A stretch of DNA of 35,350 bases, taken from contig JAUICO010000048.1 in assembly GCA_030427825.1 (NCBI GenBank), positions 1-35,350 on the forward strand. The letters run 5' to 3'. The DNA comes from a bacterium (GTDB taxonomy: Bacteria > Myxococcota_A > Bradymonadia > REDH01). Below the pieces are notes generated by a model, which had not been told where the DNA came from, searched no databases, and saw only the letters and a list, made by a program, of their open reading frames with translations. A program made the position numbers and the translations under genes. How positions within the stretch are numbered: position 1 is the first letter of the stretch; every line of letters begins with the position of its first letter. Below, piece by piece: positions 15,850 through 24,514 of this stretch.

Positions 15850-17274
15850 ATGCTCTTCGACACCACGCTCTTTGTTTGGTTCTTCCTGCTCGTGTTCGCA
15901 GGGTTCTGGATGCTCGTGCGCTTTCCGATCGCGCGGGTCCTCTGGCTTCTGGTGGCCAGCTACGCATTCTACGCCGCCTGGAATCCGTGGTTGCTCAGCC
16001 TGATCCTGTTCTCGACCGTACTCGACTTTTCGGTCGGCCGGGCGATGGGGAGATCCGGGGATCAGCGCAGACGAACGGTGCTGCTGGTGGTCTCGCTCGT
16101 CGGCAATCTCGGGCTGCTCGCCCTCTTCAAGTACGCCGACTTCTTTCTGGGGAGCATACAGGCCTGCGTGGATGCGGTCGGCGCCGGTACCGAGATCCCG
16201 ATGCTTGATCTCGTGCTGCCGGTGGGAATCAGTTTCTACACTTTCCAAACACTCAGCTACACCATCGACATCTACCGCGGCGAGCTGGAGCCCATCGAGA
16301 GCCCGCTGCACTTTGCCCTCTTCGTCTCCTTCTTTCCGCAGCTCGTCGCCGGCCCCATCGTTCGTGCGAGAGATTTCCTACCACAGCTCCTGGTCGAACC
16401 CCGCTACGAGCCCGAACGACACGGCGCCGCCCTGTTCATGATCCTGGGCGGCATGGTGAAGAAGATCGCGATCGCCAACTACCTCGCGGTGAACCTCGTG
16501 GACCGCGTCTTCGAGAACCCTGACCTGTACTCGTCCGTCGAGACACTGGCCGCAGTCTATGGGTATGCCCTGCAGATCTACTGCGACTTCTCAGGCTACA
16601 GCGACATCGCTATCGGGTGCGCTCTGCTCCTCGGATTCACGCTGCCGATCAACTTCAATCGGCCGTACATCTCTGAGAACCTGCAGGACTTCTGGCGCCG
16701 TTGGCATATCTCCCTGTCGACATGGCTGCGTGACTACCTGTACATCCCACTCGGTGGCAGCCGGTTCAGCGACCTGCTGACCTACCGCAACCTCATGATC
16801 ACGATGCTGCTCGGCGGGCTCTGGCACGGCCCCGCGTGGACCTTCGTAGCGTGGGGCGCCATGCACGGCGGCGCGCTCGCCGCGAACCGGATGCTGCAAC
16901 GAAGGCGCGCCGCATCGCGTCCGGATTGGAAGCCCTCGCGCGCCTACCGCATCGCCTGCGCCTTCCTCACCTTCCACTTCGTGTGCGCCTGCTGGATCCT
17001 CTTCAGGGCGCCGGACTTCGGCGTGGCGATCGACATATTCGCGTCCCTCGGCGAAGGCTCCACATACATCCCCAACCTGGTGCCTCCGGTACTCGCTGCG
17101 ATCGCCGGCGGCTTCGCGCTGCACCTCACTCCAGTCACCTGGAAAGAACGGGCCGGCGCCATCTATGCGCGGTCGCCGGCCGCCGTGCAGGCGTTCGCAC
17201 TCTGTGCCGCCGCGATCGTCCTACAGCAGATCAAGGGCAGCGACGTCGTGCCGTTCATCTACTTCCAGTTCTGA
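15850..17274 (+). CDS. MBOAT O-acyltransferase (AlgI/PatA-like)
   Basis: 474 residues with many membrane helices. Family landmarks are in order: LPVGISFYTFQTLSY (123-137), FPQLVAGPI (162-170), QIYCDFSGYSDIAIG (242-256), FWRRWHISLS (281-290), LYIPLGGSR (297-305) and the catalytic-His block GGLWHGPAW (His326). These match AlgI, DltB and PatA enzymes, which move acyl groups from a cytoplasmic donor across the inner membrane to a periplasmic SGNH partner. Two such partners are encoded immediately upstream, with a 3-nt gap. No alginate or D-alanine genes are nearby, so the polymer (peptidoglycan or an exopolysaccharide) is undecided. The length is normal for the family. Confidence 0.93.
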   Translation: MLFDTTLFVWFFLLVFAGFWMLVRFPIARVLWLLVASYAFYAAWNPWLLSLILFSTVLDFSVGRAMGRSGDQRRRTVLLVVSLVGNLGLLALFKYADFFLGSIQACVDAVGAGTEIPMLDLVLPVGISFYTFQTLSYTIDIYRGELEPIESPLHFALFVSFFPQLVAGPIVRARDFLPQLLVEPRYEPERHGAALFMILGGMVKKIAIANYLAVNLVDRVFENPDLYSSVETLAAVYGYALQIYCDFSGYSDIAIGCALLLGFTLPINFNRPYISENLQDFWRRWHISLSTWLRDYLYIPLGGSRFSDLLTYRNLMITMLLGGLWHGPAWTFVAWGAMHGGALAANRMLQRRRAASRPDWKPSRAYRIACAFLTFHFVCACWILFRAPDFGVAIDIFASLGEGSTYIPNLVPPVLAAIAGGFALHLTPVTWKERAGAIYARSPAAVQAFALCAAAIVLQQIKGSDVVPFIYFQF

Positions 17275-17715
17275 GTCCGCCGTCCAGAGGGCGACACCCA
17301 TGCTGCCTGATCGAAGCGGGCGGGACGACTGCGCCGGCAGCTCACCCCGCCCGAATCTCGCGCGCCCGTTCCCGCGCGCTGACAGCAACGCAGCGGATCG
17401 CAGCTCAGTCGCATACCCCGTTCGATGCCACATTATTCTACTCCTCCGTTGTACAGGCGAGCACATGCGCGCCTTCTCAATGGACCCTGAACTCCATTAC
17501 GATTGCCGCAACAGAAATTTGCCGGGCACCCGGCGCGTTCCCGCGACCGAGTAGCCGGCCTCGGCGCGATGCACCGCGAGCCCGCTCCAATACCGCCGAT
17601 GCGCCGCCCGCGCCGACGAAAGCGACCATCGCTGAGATGCCGCGGACACGCCGACCTCAGCGCCCCTGTACGGTATGCGGCGCACCCGGTGCGTGTGGCA
17701 TCCGGGCGCTACCGA
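17275..17715. other. Convergent intergenic region without a convincing gene
   Basis: 441 bp between the MBOAT stop (plus) and the hemerythrin stop (minus). Short frames here have no ribosome site, and their composition is Arg/Pro-rich as expected of GC-rich noncoding DNA. It contains one copy of the palindrome described at 17480-17497. Confidence 0.5.
17480..17497. promoter_or_regulatory. Second copy of the ATGGA-N8-TCCAT palindrome
   Basis: ATGGACCCTGAACTCCAT has the same half-sites and 8-nt spacing as the site in front of the double-kinase gene (19783-19800). It extends one base further on each side (A...T). Its position, beyond the 3' end of the hemerythrin gene, is odd for an operator and may be coincidence. 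Confidence 0.3.
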
Positions 17716-18138
17716 TCAGCCGCCGGCCTGTACTGTAATCACGTCGTCGCGCAGCACCTTCTCATTGAGAAAGAGCGCTTCCTCGTCGCGCATGTGCGCG
17801 AGGATGTCATCAAGCAATGCGAGGGTCTCGTCCCGTGGCGCCGTTGCATCACTCCGCCCATCGTCGAGCAGCTTCTCGAGATCGCGGTGTTCGGCCCGGT
17901 GGTCGTCGCTCATGTGTGCGGTGCGAATCTCGCTCCATGCGTCAATGCCCGGCAGCACCGTTCCCAGGAGCTCTTCTTCTCTTGCGTTGTGCGCGGTGAG
18001 CGCTGCTCGGAGCTGTGCGCGTTGCGCCTGCGCCACGTCAGGCTCTGCGTCTCTCACTGCCTGGATCAGGCGTCGTATCTCGTTGTGCTGCGCGAGCAGC
18101 TCCTTCAGCATCGCTTCTGGTGTCATCACGCCTGTCAA
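17716..18138 (-). CDS. Hemerythrin-like (HHE domain) protein
   Basis: About 140 residues, a four-helix di-iron protein of the cytoplasmic HHE family. These bind O2 or NO or help repair iron centres (YtfE/RIC relatives). Likely iron ligands are in 'QHNEIRRLI' (His18), 'AHNAREEEL' (His50, Glu54), the 'DDHRAEHRDLEKLL' helix, and 'AHMRDEEALF' (His114, Glu118). TTG at 18138 is preferred because AGGGAG lies 6 nt before it and the upstream stop lies only 2 nt away. ATG at 18126 and GTG at 18159 are alternatives. It is last in the order Rrf2 - double kinase - hemerythrin. That company supports an NO, iron or low-oxygen stress role (inference). Confidence 0.82.
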   Translation of the reverse strand: MTGVMTPEAMLKELLAQHNEIRRLIQAVRDAEPDVAQAQRAQLRAALTAHNAREEELLGTVLPGIDAWSEIRTAHMSDDHRAEHRDLEKLLDDGRSDATAPRDETLALLDDILAHMRDEEALFLNEKVLRDDVITVQAGG

Positions 18139-18140
18139 TT

Positions 18141-19766
18141 TCAACTCCCTTCTGTGCACTCGCAGCCATCATCGCTGCCGGTCTCGGAATCCGCAATACG
18201 ATCGCTCAAGAACTCGAGGTTCTGTTCGAGCGGAAGCACTGTGTTCACGATCAGGTGTTCGCTGTCAGCAAGCTCCTTCACAGGCTGCCAGCTGCTGACG
18301 AATTCGTTGTACACTGCGGCGTTGCCGTCGCTCACATGGGCAGCGCGTGAGCGTTCCTGCAGTCGTGACAGCGCCGTCGCGGAGTCCACTCTGCACTCGA
18401 CGAAGATGAAGTCGATGCATCGCTCGCGAGCCAGCTCACGCGCACGCTCGCGCTGTGCGGCCGACCGAAACGTAGCATCGATAACGACCGGTCGCCCGGC
18501 GTCGAGAACGAGCGCAGCGCGACGAAAGACCTCGTCGTACACCCGCTCGGTGACGGTGGTACTGTACGCCCCTGAGAAGGCTGAATCTGACAGTGAGGTC
18601 GTGTCGGACACGCCGCATAGCGCCTTACGCGCGCGGTCGGTGTCGACCACAGGCGCGCCCAGCTGTTCACCAAGCGCCTCGGCGATGGTGCTCTTGCCGG
18701 ACGCGATCATTCCCCCAACCGCGATGACCTGCGGAATCACCAGGGGAGCGCTTTCGAATGCCAGGGCGCAGCAGAAGTAGCGGCGCGCGCTTGCGGCAGC
18801 CGCCGCCCTGATGGCGCTCGAAGCGTTCGTGTCAGAGGCCGCGAATGATGCAATTTTGGCACGTACGAAGGCTCGATAGCTCTGATAGAAATCGACGACA
18901 CGATACAGGTCATAGTCGCCGGTGGCGCGGGCGTAGCGTGCGATCAGCAGCTCGGCGAGGTCCCACCGGTCGTGGTACACCAGATCCATCGCGAGAAAGG
19001 CGAGGTCGGCACACACGTCTGCATAGCGAAAGCGCTCATTGAACTCGATACGGTCGATAATCCGCATCCCTTCGCCTTCGAAGTACACATGCTCAAGGCG
19101 GAGGTCCCCGTGTCCATCACGTACCCTGCCCGACCTGGCACGTTCTTCAAGCAGATCGGCGTTTTCAGAGACGAAATCGAGCTGCCACAAGCGCACACGG
19201 TCTGCCTCCTCTTCCTGCAGGTGGTCGAGAATCGTCGCGTCGGTCTGGTCCAGGTTCTCGCAGATATTGGCCTGCAGGGATCGGAGGCTTCCAAAGGACG
19301 CCGTACGCGCGTCATGTCGTGCATGCCCGTGAAACATCGCCAGCGAACGCGCCAGCTCTTCGATGTGCTCGCCGGTCAGCCTGCCGTCTTCGAGCATCCG
19401 GTCTGCCCGGTCCGTGTCATCGAGGCGTCGCATGCGAACCGCCCATTCGACCACATCTCCGCGCCCGTTGATGAAGTATCGCCCGTCGATCGCGCGGGTG
19501 ATGGGTACAACGTCTCTATACACCCCCGGGGCCAGCCTGCGGTTGATTTCCACTTCAATATCGCAGGCTCGACGCCGCCCCTCGAGGCTCCTGAAATCGA
19601 GAAACCCGAAGTACACCGGCTTCTTCACCTTGAAGACTTCGTCACCGCCGCGAAATACCCACGAGATATGTGTCTCGATGAGTTCGAATCCCTGCTCAAG
19701 CAGATCACTGACAATCCCCCGACTCACCGGGGCCGACCCGCGCCTGGCCGTAATAGGCTGGTTCAT
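18141..19766 (-). CDS. Two-domain kinase: aminoglycoside-phosphotransferase-like domain plus P-loop kinase
   Basis: About 541 residues from ATG at 19766 (AGAGAGG 9 nt upstream; frame open to 19841). The N-terminal half is an APH/choline-kinase-like fold: catalytic loop GHGDLRLEHV (His219, Asp221) and the metal-binding 'IIDRIEFN' segment. The C-terminal half is a small P-loop kinase with Walker A GGMIASGKST (351-360), an acidic 'VVDTDRARKAL' strand and 'PVVIDATF'. Proteins with this COG2187+COG0645 architecture are widespread; I recall a mycobacterial relative in the hypoxia/NO (DosR) regulon. Substrate unknown. It is the middle gene of a minus-strand cluster, with an 18-bp palindrome just before its ribosome site. 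Confidence 0.82.
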   Translation of the reverse strand: MNQPITARRGSAPVSRGIVSDLLEQGFELIETHISWVFRGGDEVFKVKKPVYFGFLDFRSLEGRRRACDIEVEINRRLAPGVYRDVVPITRAIDGRYFINGRGDVVEWAVRMRRLDDTDRADRMLEDGRLTGEHIEELARSLAMFHGHARHDARTASFGSLRSLQANICENLDQTDATILDHLQEEEADRVRLWQLDFVSENADLLEERARSGRVRDGHGDLRLEHVYFEGEGMRIIDRIEFNERFRYADVCADLAFLAMDLVYHDRWDLAELLIARYARATGDYDLYRVVDFYQSYRAFVRAKIASFAASDTNASSAIRAAAAASARRYFCCALAFESAPLVIPQVIAVGGMIASGKSTIAEALGEQLGAPVVDTDRARKALCGVSDTTSLSDSAFSGAYSTTVTERVYDEVFRRAALVLDAGRPVVIDATFRSAAQRERARELARERCIDFIFVECRVDSATALSRLQERSRAAHVSDGNAAVYNEFVSSWQPVKELADSEHLIVNTVLPLEQNLEFLSDRIADSETGSDDGCECTEGS

Positions 19767-19782
19767 AAACCGACACCTCTCT

Positions 19783-19800
19783 ATGGATAACTTTGTCCAT
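19783..19800. promoter_or_regulatory. Palindromic operator candidate upstream of the double kinase
   Basis: ATGGATAACTTTGTCCAT: half-sites ATGGA and TCCAT around 8 nt, with inner A-A/T-T also partly symmetric. It ends 16 nt before the kinase ATG (minus strand), just upstream of the AGAGAGG ribosome site, between the Rrf2 gene stop and the kinase start. This is a natural place for the adjacent Rrf2 regulator to bind. Confidence 0.45.
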
Positions 19801-19897
19801 TGAGACATATCGCCACGCTTCCAATCGACGCAAGTCGACACCGAAGCGAAAAGCCGAATTCCCGAGATTCGGCCTCTACCCTTTCGACTCGATTCGG

Positions 19898-20338
19898 CTA
19901 CTCATCGACCTCAAAGGGAGGTCGTATCGAGTCCAACCCATGCAGATCAGACAGCCTCGTCTTCTTCGCCCAGTTGATGACACGGTCCGTCAGCTCGGAC
20001 CACGTGTCGTGCAGCGGACAGAGCAGCTTCCTGTCACATTGCTCCCAACCGAATGCACATATCTGCTCGGCCGGCATCGCGCCGACCGCCGTGAAGATCT
20101 CCCGCAGACGAATCTTCTTAGCCGGACGCGTCAATGTGAAGCCGCCGTAGTGTCCGGTGCGCGAATGCAGCAGTCCGGCGACCACGAGCTGCCGTAGCAC
20201 CTTCGACTGATACGCTCGCGGTACCATCGTTCTCGGTGCAAGGTGCCGACTGGGTACCGCCCGGCCCTCACCTCCGTCCTCTGCGATCACGACCATCGTC
20301 CGCAGAGCATACATTCCAACCACAGGAAACACCGGCAC
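19898..20338 (-). CDS. Rrf2-family transcriptional regulator with three cysteines
   Basis: 146 residues. Family signature: 'YALRTMVVIAE' (10-20), the HTH stretch 'VPRAYQSKVLRQLVVAGLL' (39-57), and wing 'RTGHYGGFTLTRPAKKIRLREI' (in pieces GGFTLTRP, IRLREI). The sensor part has Cys94, Cys101 and Cys107 followed by CPLH, as in NsrR/IscR-type members that hold an Fe-S cluster and respond to NO or iron-sulfur status. The C-x6-C-x5-C spacing differs from both classical types, so the signal is not assigned. GTG at 20338 or 20332 is the likely start. It is followed on the same strand by the double kinase and hemerythrin, its probable targets. Confidence 0.87.
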   Translation of the reverse strand: MPVFPVVGMYALRTMVVIAEDGGEGRAVPSRHLAPRTMVPRAYQSKVLRQLVVAGLLHSRTGHYGGFTLTRPAKKIRLREIFTAVGAMPAEQICAFGWEQCDRKLLCPLHDTWSELTDRVINWAKKTRLSDLHGLDSIRPPFEVDE

Positions 20339-20500
20339 TCACCTGCTTTGTTCACATCGGCACAATACGCTGGTCGTCATCGATGAAGGATGCCGTATGC
20401 TCGCGACAGAAGCAATCCGCCCGGTCCCGGAGGACCTGACGCTACGACGTTGACCACGGCGCGCAGAAAGATAAGCTCTGCGGCTCGCCGACGGAGCCAA

Positions 20501-21760
20501 ATGAGCGCCAGCAACTACAGCACCTTTCGCACCGTACCCCGTACCGGTGTGATCTATGTCATGACCGAAGCCGCAAAGCTCGGTCACCACTATGGCGCAC
20601 CGGAGTGGGTCAACCTCGGTCAGGGGGCGCCTGAGACCGGAGAGATTGAAGGCGCACCGCCGCGCATCGACACGATCAGTGCATCCGTCGCGGACCACGA
20701 GTACGCGCCGGTCGCCGGTCGGACCGAGCTGCGGGAAGCTGTCGCCAACTTCTACAACCAGCGCTACCGGCGCGGGATGGCCAGCCAGTATACTGCGGAG
20801 AACGTGGCCATTTCATCCGGTGGCCGCCTTGCCCTTTCGCGTCTGGCAGCTTCCCTGTCGCGTACGCACGTCGGCCACTTCCTGCCTGACTACACTGCTT
20901 ACGAGGAGCTCCTTGACCAGTTCGAGCGCTTCATTCCGATTCCCGTGCCCCTCGATCCAGCACACGGCTACGCGTTCAGTGCTGCGGAGTTGGAATCCGA
21001 GATTGTAGCGCGCGGGCTGGGTGCGGTGCTCCTGAGCAACCCCTGCAATCCGACCGGAAAGCTCATCGGTGGCTCCCAGCTGGCTGCGTGGGTCGATACG
21101 GCCAGGAAGCTCGACTCCTACCTGCTCATCGACGAGTTCTACTCCAACTACATCTGGGACCCGACGGCCTCCGTCGCAGGTTCGGTGAGCGCTGCGGCCC
21201 ACGTCGAGGACGTGAACAGCGACCCCGTCGTCATCCTCGATGGGCTGACGAAGAACTGGCGCTATCCGGGTTGGCGGGTGGGCTGGACAGTAGCGCCGAG
21301 GCAGGTCATCGAATCGGTATCGAGCGTGGGCTCCTTCATGGACGGTGGCGCATCGCAGCCAATGCAGCGCGCCGCGGTTCCACTTCTTTCTCCCGACGTC
21401 GCCGACGCCGAGGCGCGCGCCATTCGGGCGGCGTTCGGACCGAAGCGCGAGCTGATGCTCAGGCGCCTGATCGAGATGGGCGTACGCGTGGACGCGGCGC
21501 CGATGGGAGCGTTCTACGTCTGGGGATCGGTTGCGGACCTGCCTCCGTCCATCAACGACGGCATGAGCTTCTTTCGCGCGGGCCTCAAGGAAAAGGTCAT
21601 CTCGGTGCCTGGAGAGTTCTTCGACGTAAACCCGGGCAAGCGGCGTCAGAACGTGGCGTCACGCTTCGCCGCGCATGTGCGCTTCTCCTTCGGACCCGAG
21701 CTCGACCGAATCGAGCTTGGCCTGGATCGCCTCGCCGCGATGATCGCCGCCGCGAACTAA
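20501..21760 (+). CDS. PLP-dependent class I/II aminotransferase
   Basis: About 419 residues from ATG at 20501 (GGAG 5 nt upstream). Fold-type I features: 'VNLGQGAPETG' near the N-terminus, 'NPCNPTGK' (Asn180 onwards) contacting PLP, 'LIDEFYSNYIW' holding the Asp that pairs with the pyridine nitrogen, the Schiff-base Lys251 in GLTKNWRYPGWRVGW, and a C-terminal 'RFSFG' with the carboxylate-binding Arg. The spacing matches aspartate/aromatic-type aminotransferases. No pathway genes are adjacent, so the substrate amino acid is not assigned. It is divergent from the Rrf2 gene and convergent with the Fam20C-like gene. Confidence 0.9.
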   Translation: MSASNYSTFRTVPRTGVIYVMTEAAKLGHHYGAPEWVNLGQGAPETGEIEGAPPRIDTISASVADHEYAPVAGRTELREAVANFYNQRYRRGMASQYTAENVAISSGGRLALSRLAASLSRTHVGHFLPDYTAYEELLDQFERFIPIPVPLDPAHGYAFSAAELESEIVARGLGAVLLSNPCNPTGKLIGGSQLAAWVDTARKLDSYLLIDEFYSNYIWDPTASVAGSVSAAAHVEDVNSDPVVILDGLTKNWRYPGWRVGWTVAPRQVIESVSSVGSFMDGGASQPMQRAAVPLLSPDVADAEARAIRAAFGPKRELMLRRLIEMGVRVDAAPMGAFYVWGSVADLPPSINDGMSFFRAGLKEKVISVPGEFFDVNPGKRRQNVASRFAAHVRFSFGPELDRIELGLDRLAAMIAAAN

Positions 21761-21828
21761 GAGCCCGATCCGGCGCAACCCCCGGTTTCGGGCATCGAGT
21801 CTCGATGCGTGCGGTCGTCGCGCCTCGC

Positions 21829-23187
21829 TCAATCGCCGATCGCTTCATCCGAGTCGCCGTGTACAGGTCGAAGGAAGGCCGCATCGCCGTAGCGATCGAC
21901 GATTCCCTGGACGTACTCGATGGTATTGCCGAGGTAGTTGTCGGTGCGTTCTGTCACGCGGCCCGAGAGCCCGAAGTAGCTCCACATCGCGTCGTGTTCA
22001 TCGGCGAAGGGTGCGGAATCACAGCCGGCGCCAAGCGCGCGGCGCCCCATCGCAAGGACGCGTTGCACAGCGGCCTCGCTGAATCGCTCGACACGGGTGC
22101 CGCGCACGATGTTCCCCTGAATGTCGGCGAGGCCGCTCCCGTTGCTTGAAGAAAGGGTCGCGCCGTTATCCAGAGCCAGCAGGCGAACTTCGCCCAGGTT
22201 GTAGATCGGCAGGCTGCGCCGCTCGCCCTCTTCGGTGCGCTCTCCCTCGACGGCGATAAAGTGGATGTTCGCACCTGCAAATCGGTCATTCTGACCGGTC
22301 AGTGCGTCCATCAGCATCATGTTCGACATGTCCATGGCCAGTTGCCACATCGGGATCACGCCGCGGTGCGTGCCGGCCGGCGAGTAGAGGCGCGTAAACT
22401 GCTCCAGGGTCACCAGCTCATCGTTCGGCTGATCGCTGCGAGCCCGCAGGCGCCGCATCACCGGCTGTTCTGCCAGGGACTCGCGGTGGCCGAGACCGCT
22501 GTGAAACATGAACGCGCCAAGCCATGGTTTCATGGCGCCGTGAAAGGTCGTTCCGTCGCGCAGGGCCTGGCGAACCTGGCGCTCGACACGATCGCGATTC
22601 CGCTCCTTGTTGGGATCGTCGTAGCTGTGGTGGCTGATCAGATCGAGCAGCTTCTCCAGCGCGCCGCCGCCGAGATCGACCGGGACGGCCGGAGCGACGA
22701 GACCGTCAAAGGCCAGGAAGCGGGACAGGCGGTACGCGAAGACTTCGCCGTCCACTTCGGTGTTGGATGAGTTCGTCTTGATGACCGCCAGGGACTCGTT
22801 CGTCTCTGCGTCGCGCACTCGAATGATGATCGAGGTCCCCTCGAAGTCCGCGAGAAAGTCAAAGGTGGTGCCAGGGCCGTTGAGGTCCAGGGCGTAGAGT
22901 GCACGCTCATCCGCGTCCGGTCGCCACGCCCACGCTGAAGCGGCGGAGCCTACAGCAGGATCGGGGCACGCCGTCATCGCCTCATTCCATGCAAACGAGG
23001 CGTTCGCCATCGGACCGGGCGCATCTGCGGGCAACGCCGGTGTCGTGCCGGTCGCGCCTTCTGTTGTGTCGGCGGGCATCGCAGGAGTCGTGCCGATTTC
23101 CGCGTCCGTGTCCGCTGTCTGCTGTGCGCCGGCCACCGAGGCTGCACACAACGAGACAAGTATCACTATCCAATTCAGCCGCTTCAT
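21829..23187 (-). CDS. Secreted protein with Fam20C/HipA-type atypical kinase motifs
   Basis: 452 residues. The signal peptide ends ASVAGA (about residue 21). A Thr/Ala/Pro linker follows, holding a near-repeat ([16 protein letters not shown]). The rest resembles atypical kinases of the Fam20C/HipA/PI3K group: beta-strand Lys in 'LAVIKTN' (Lys137), a helix Glu in '[13 protein letters not shown]' (Glu148), the catalytic loop '[19 protein letters not shown]' (Asp301, Arg302, Asn307) and the metal-binding 'LALDNG' (Asp340). Fam20C has the same D-x-L-x-G-x-x-D-R ... L-D-N-G pattern. It would be a periplasmic or extracellular kinase for proteins or sugars. The assignment rests on motifs only. A tetratricopeptide-free helical insert lies between the Glu and the catalytic loop. 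Confidence 0.7.
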   Translation of the reverse strand: MKRLNWIVILVSLCAASVAGAQQTADTDAEIGTTPAMPADTTEGATGTTPALPADAPGPMANASFAWNEAMTACPDPAVGSAASAWAWRPDADERALYALDLNGPGTTFDFLADFEGTSIIIRVRDAETNESLAVIKTNSSNTEVDGEVFAYRLSRFLAFDGLVAPAVPVDLGGGALEKLLDLISHHSYDDPNKERNRDRVERQVRQALRDGTTFHGAMKPWLGAFMFHSGLGHRESLAEQPVMRRLRARSDQPNDELVTLEQFTRLYSPAGTHRGVIPMWQLAMDMSNMMLMDALTGQNDRFAGANIHFIAVEGERTEEGERRSLPIYNLGEVRLLALDNGATLSSSNGSGLADIQGNIVRGTRVERFSEAAVQRVLAMGRRALGAGCDSAPFADEHDAMWSYFGLSGRVTERTDNYLGNTIEYVQGIVDRYGDAAFLRPVHGDSDEAIGD

Positions 23188-23434
23188 TCGCGCTCGCTCC
23201 CGGGCACATTCAGGTCGGCTGTACGGCCGACGGACGCTTGGACGCCAGACCTTCGAATCTCTTCATTCCCGTGGCGTGCAGCACCGATTGGTGTCCACAG
23301 CGGGGCCTGTCAACGCGCCAGTACGGCCGATTCGGCGCACTGACCCGGAAACCCGATTGCATGATGCCGGGACCATCGCTACAGCCGCCGCGCACAGAGC
23401 GCGCCGGCAGCGGCGCACAGGCGAGGAGATTGCG

Positions 23435-24361
23435 GTGACAGCAGGCGCGAAACTCGATCAAAATACGATCACACACCTCAAAGCCCTTGAGGCAGAGAGT
23501 ATCCACATCTTTCGGGAGGTAGCGGCGGAATTCGACAACCCCGTCATGCTCTACTCGATCGGCAAAGACTCATCGGTCATGCTTCGGCTCGCGCTTAAGG
23601 CATTCCATCCGGCGCCGCTGCCCTTCCCCATGCTCCACGTGGACACGACCTTTAAGTTCCGCGAGATGTACGACTTTCGCAGGGACGTCGCCGAGCAGCC
23701 CGGTATCAATCTGCTCGTACACATCAATCCGGAGGCGGTGGACCGGGGCATCAACCCCTTCGAGCACGGCAGCCAGGCCCACACGAACATGTTCAAGACT
23801 CAGGGCCTGCTGCAGGCGCTGAAGGCCGGCCAGTACGACGCTGCCTTCGGCGGCGCGCGGCGAGAAGAGGAGAAGTCTCGCGCCAAGGAGCGCATCTACT
23901 CTTTCAGAGACCGTTACCAGCAGTGGGACCCGAAGAATCAGCGTCCCGAGCTGTGGAGCGTCTACAACTCTCGCGTGAAGGACGGCGAGAGCATCCGAGT
24001 CTTCCCACTTTCAAACTGGACCGAGCTCGACATCTGGCAGTACGTCTACCTCGAAGACATCCCGGTCGTGCCGCTCTACTTCGCGAAGGAGCGCCCGGTC
24101 GTAGAGCGCAAGGGCGCCCTCATCATGGTGGACGACGACCGCATGCCGCTGACTTCGCCGGATGAGCCGACCATGGAGATGGTCCGTTTCCGTACCCTCG
24201 GCTGCTACCCCCTGTCGGGAGCGGTACGCTCGTCCGCAAAGAACGTGCCCGAGATCATCCAGGAGATGATGCTCACGCGCGAGTCCGAGCGAAAGGACCG
24301 CCTTATCGACTTCGACGAAGAAGGCTCGATGGAGAAGAAGAAGCAGGAAGGCTACTTCTGA
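23435..24361 (+). CDS. cysD: Sulfate adenylyltransferase subunit 2
   Basis: Makes APS from sulfate and ATP together with the GTPase subunit CysN, the first step of sulfate activation. 308 residues from GTG at 23435, chosen because GAGGAG lies 6 nt upstream and because it gives the family length (E. coli about 302). The longer open frame to 23045 is not homologous. The '[20 protein letters not shown]' start and the PP-loop SIGKDSS (41-47) are typical. '[13 protein letters not shown]', '[16 protein letters not shown]' and '[15 protein letters not shown]' are conserved CysD stretches, and the C-terminus '[10 protein letters not shown]' is complete. cysN follows after 153 bp. Confidence 0.95.
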   Translation: MTAGAKLDQNTITHLKALEAESIHIFREVAAEFDNPVMLYSIGKDSSVMLRLALKAFHPAPLPFPMLHVDTTFKFREMYDFRRDVAEQPGINLLVHINPEAVDRGINPFEHGSQAHTNMFKTQGLLQALKAGQYDAAFGGARREEEKSRAKERIYSFRDRYQQWDPKNQRPELWSVYNSRVKDGESIRVFPLSNWTELDIWQYVYLEDIPVVPLYFAKERPVVERKGALIMVDDDRMPLTSPDEPTMEMVRFRTLGCYPLSGAVRSSAKNVPEIIQEMMLTRESERKDRLIDFDEEGSMEKKKQEGYF

Positions 24362-24382
24362 GCCGACGCGCAGAGAGGACGC

Positions 24383-24451
24383 GCAGGGGCGCCGCCCCTG
24401 CACCCGGCGGGGGCTCCGCCCCTCGACCCCGCAAGGGACGTGCGTCCCTTG
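24383..24451. repeat. Array of three hairpins between cysD and cysN
   Basis: Hairpin 1: GCAGGGGC-GCC-GCCCCTGC (24383-24401). Hairpin 2: GGGGC-TCC-GCCCC (24410-24422). Hairpin 3: CAAGGGAC-GTGC-GTCCCTTG (24432-24451). Linkers between them are ACCC-rich (CACCC, CGACCCC, GACCC). This is a REP-like intergenic repeat. It could stall transcription or protect mRNA between the two genes. A similar array follows cysN. Confidence 0.75.
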
Positions 24452-24514
24452 ACCCTTTGGGTTTGGGGCCACGAATAACCTACAACTGCCGAAGGTACGG
24501 CATTGAGAGAAGTC

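Noticed and set aside
15445..16311. Minus-strand frame of 288 codons
   Set aside because: Antisense to the second SGNH gene and the MBOAT gene, both of which carry catalytic motifs.
17503..18780. Long plus-strand frame of 425 codons
   Set aside because: It lies antisense to the hemerythrin and double-kinase genes, has no ribosome site, and its residues are Ser/Arg/Cys-rich as in shadows of GC-rich genes.
23045..23434. N-terminal extension of CysD
   Set aside because: The added 130 residues are Arg/Ser/Pro-rich and not CysD-like. GTG at 23435 has a good ribosome site and gives the family length.
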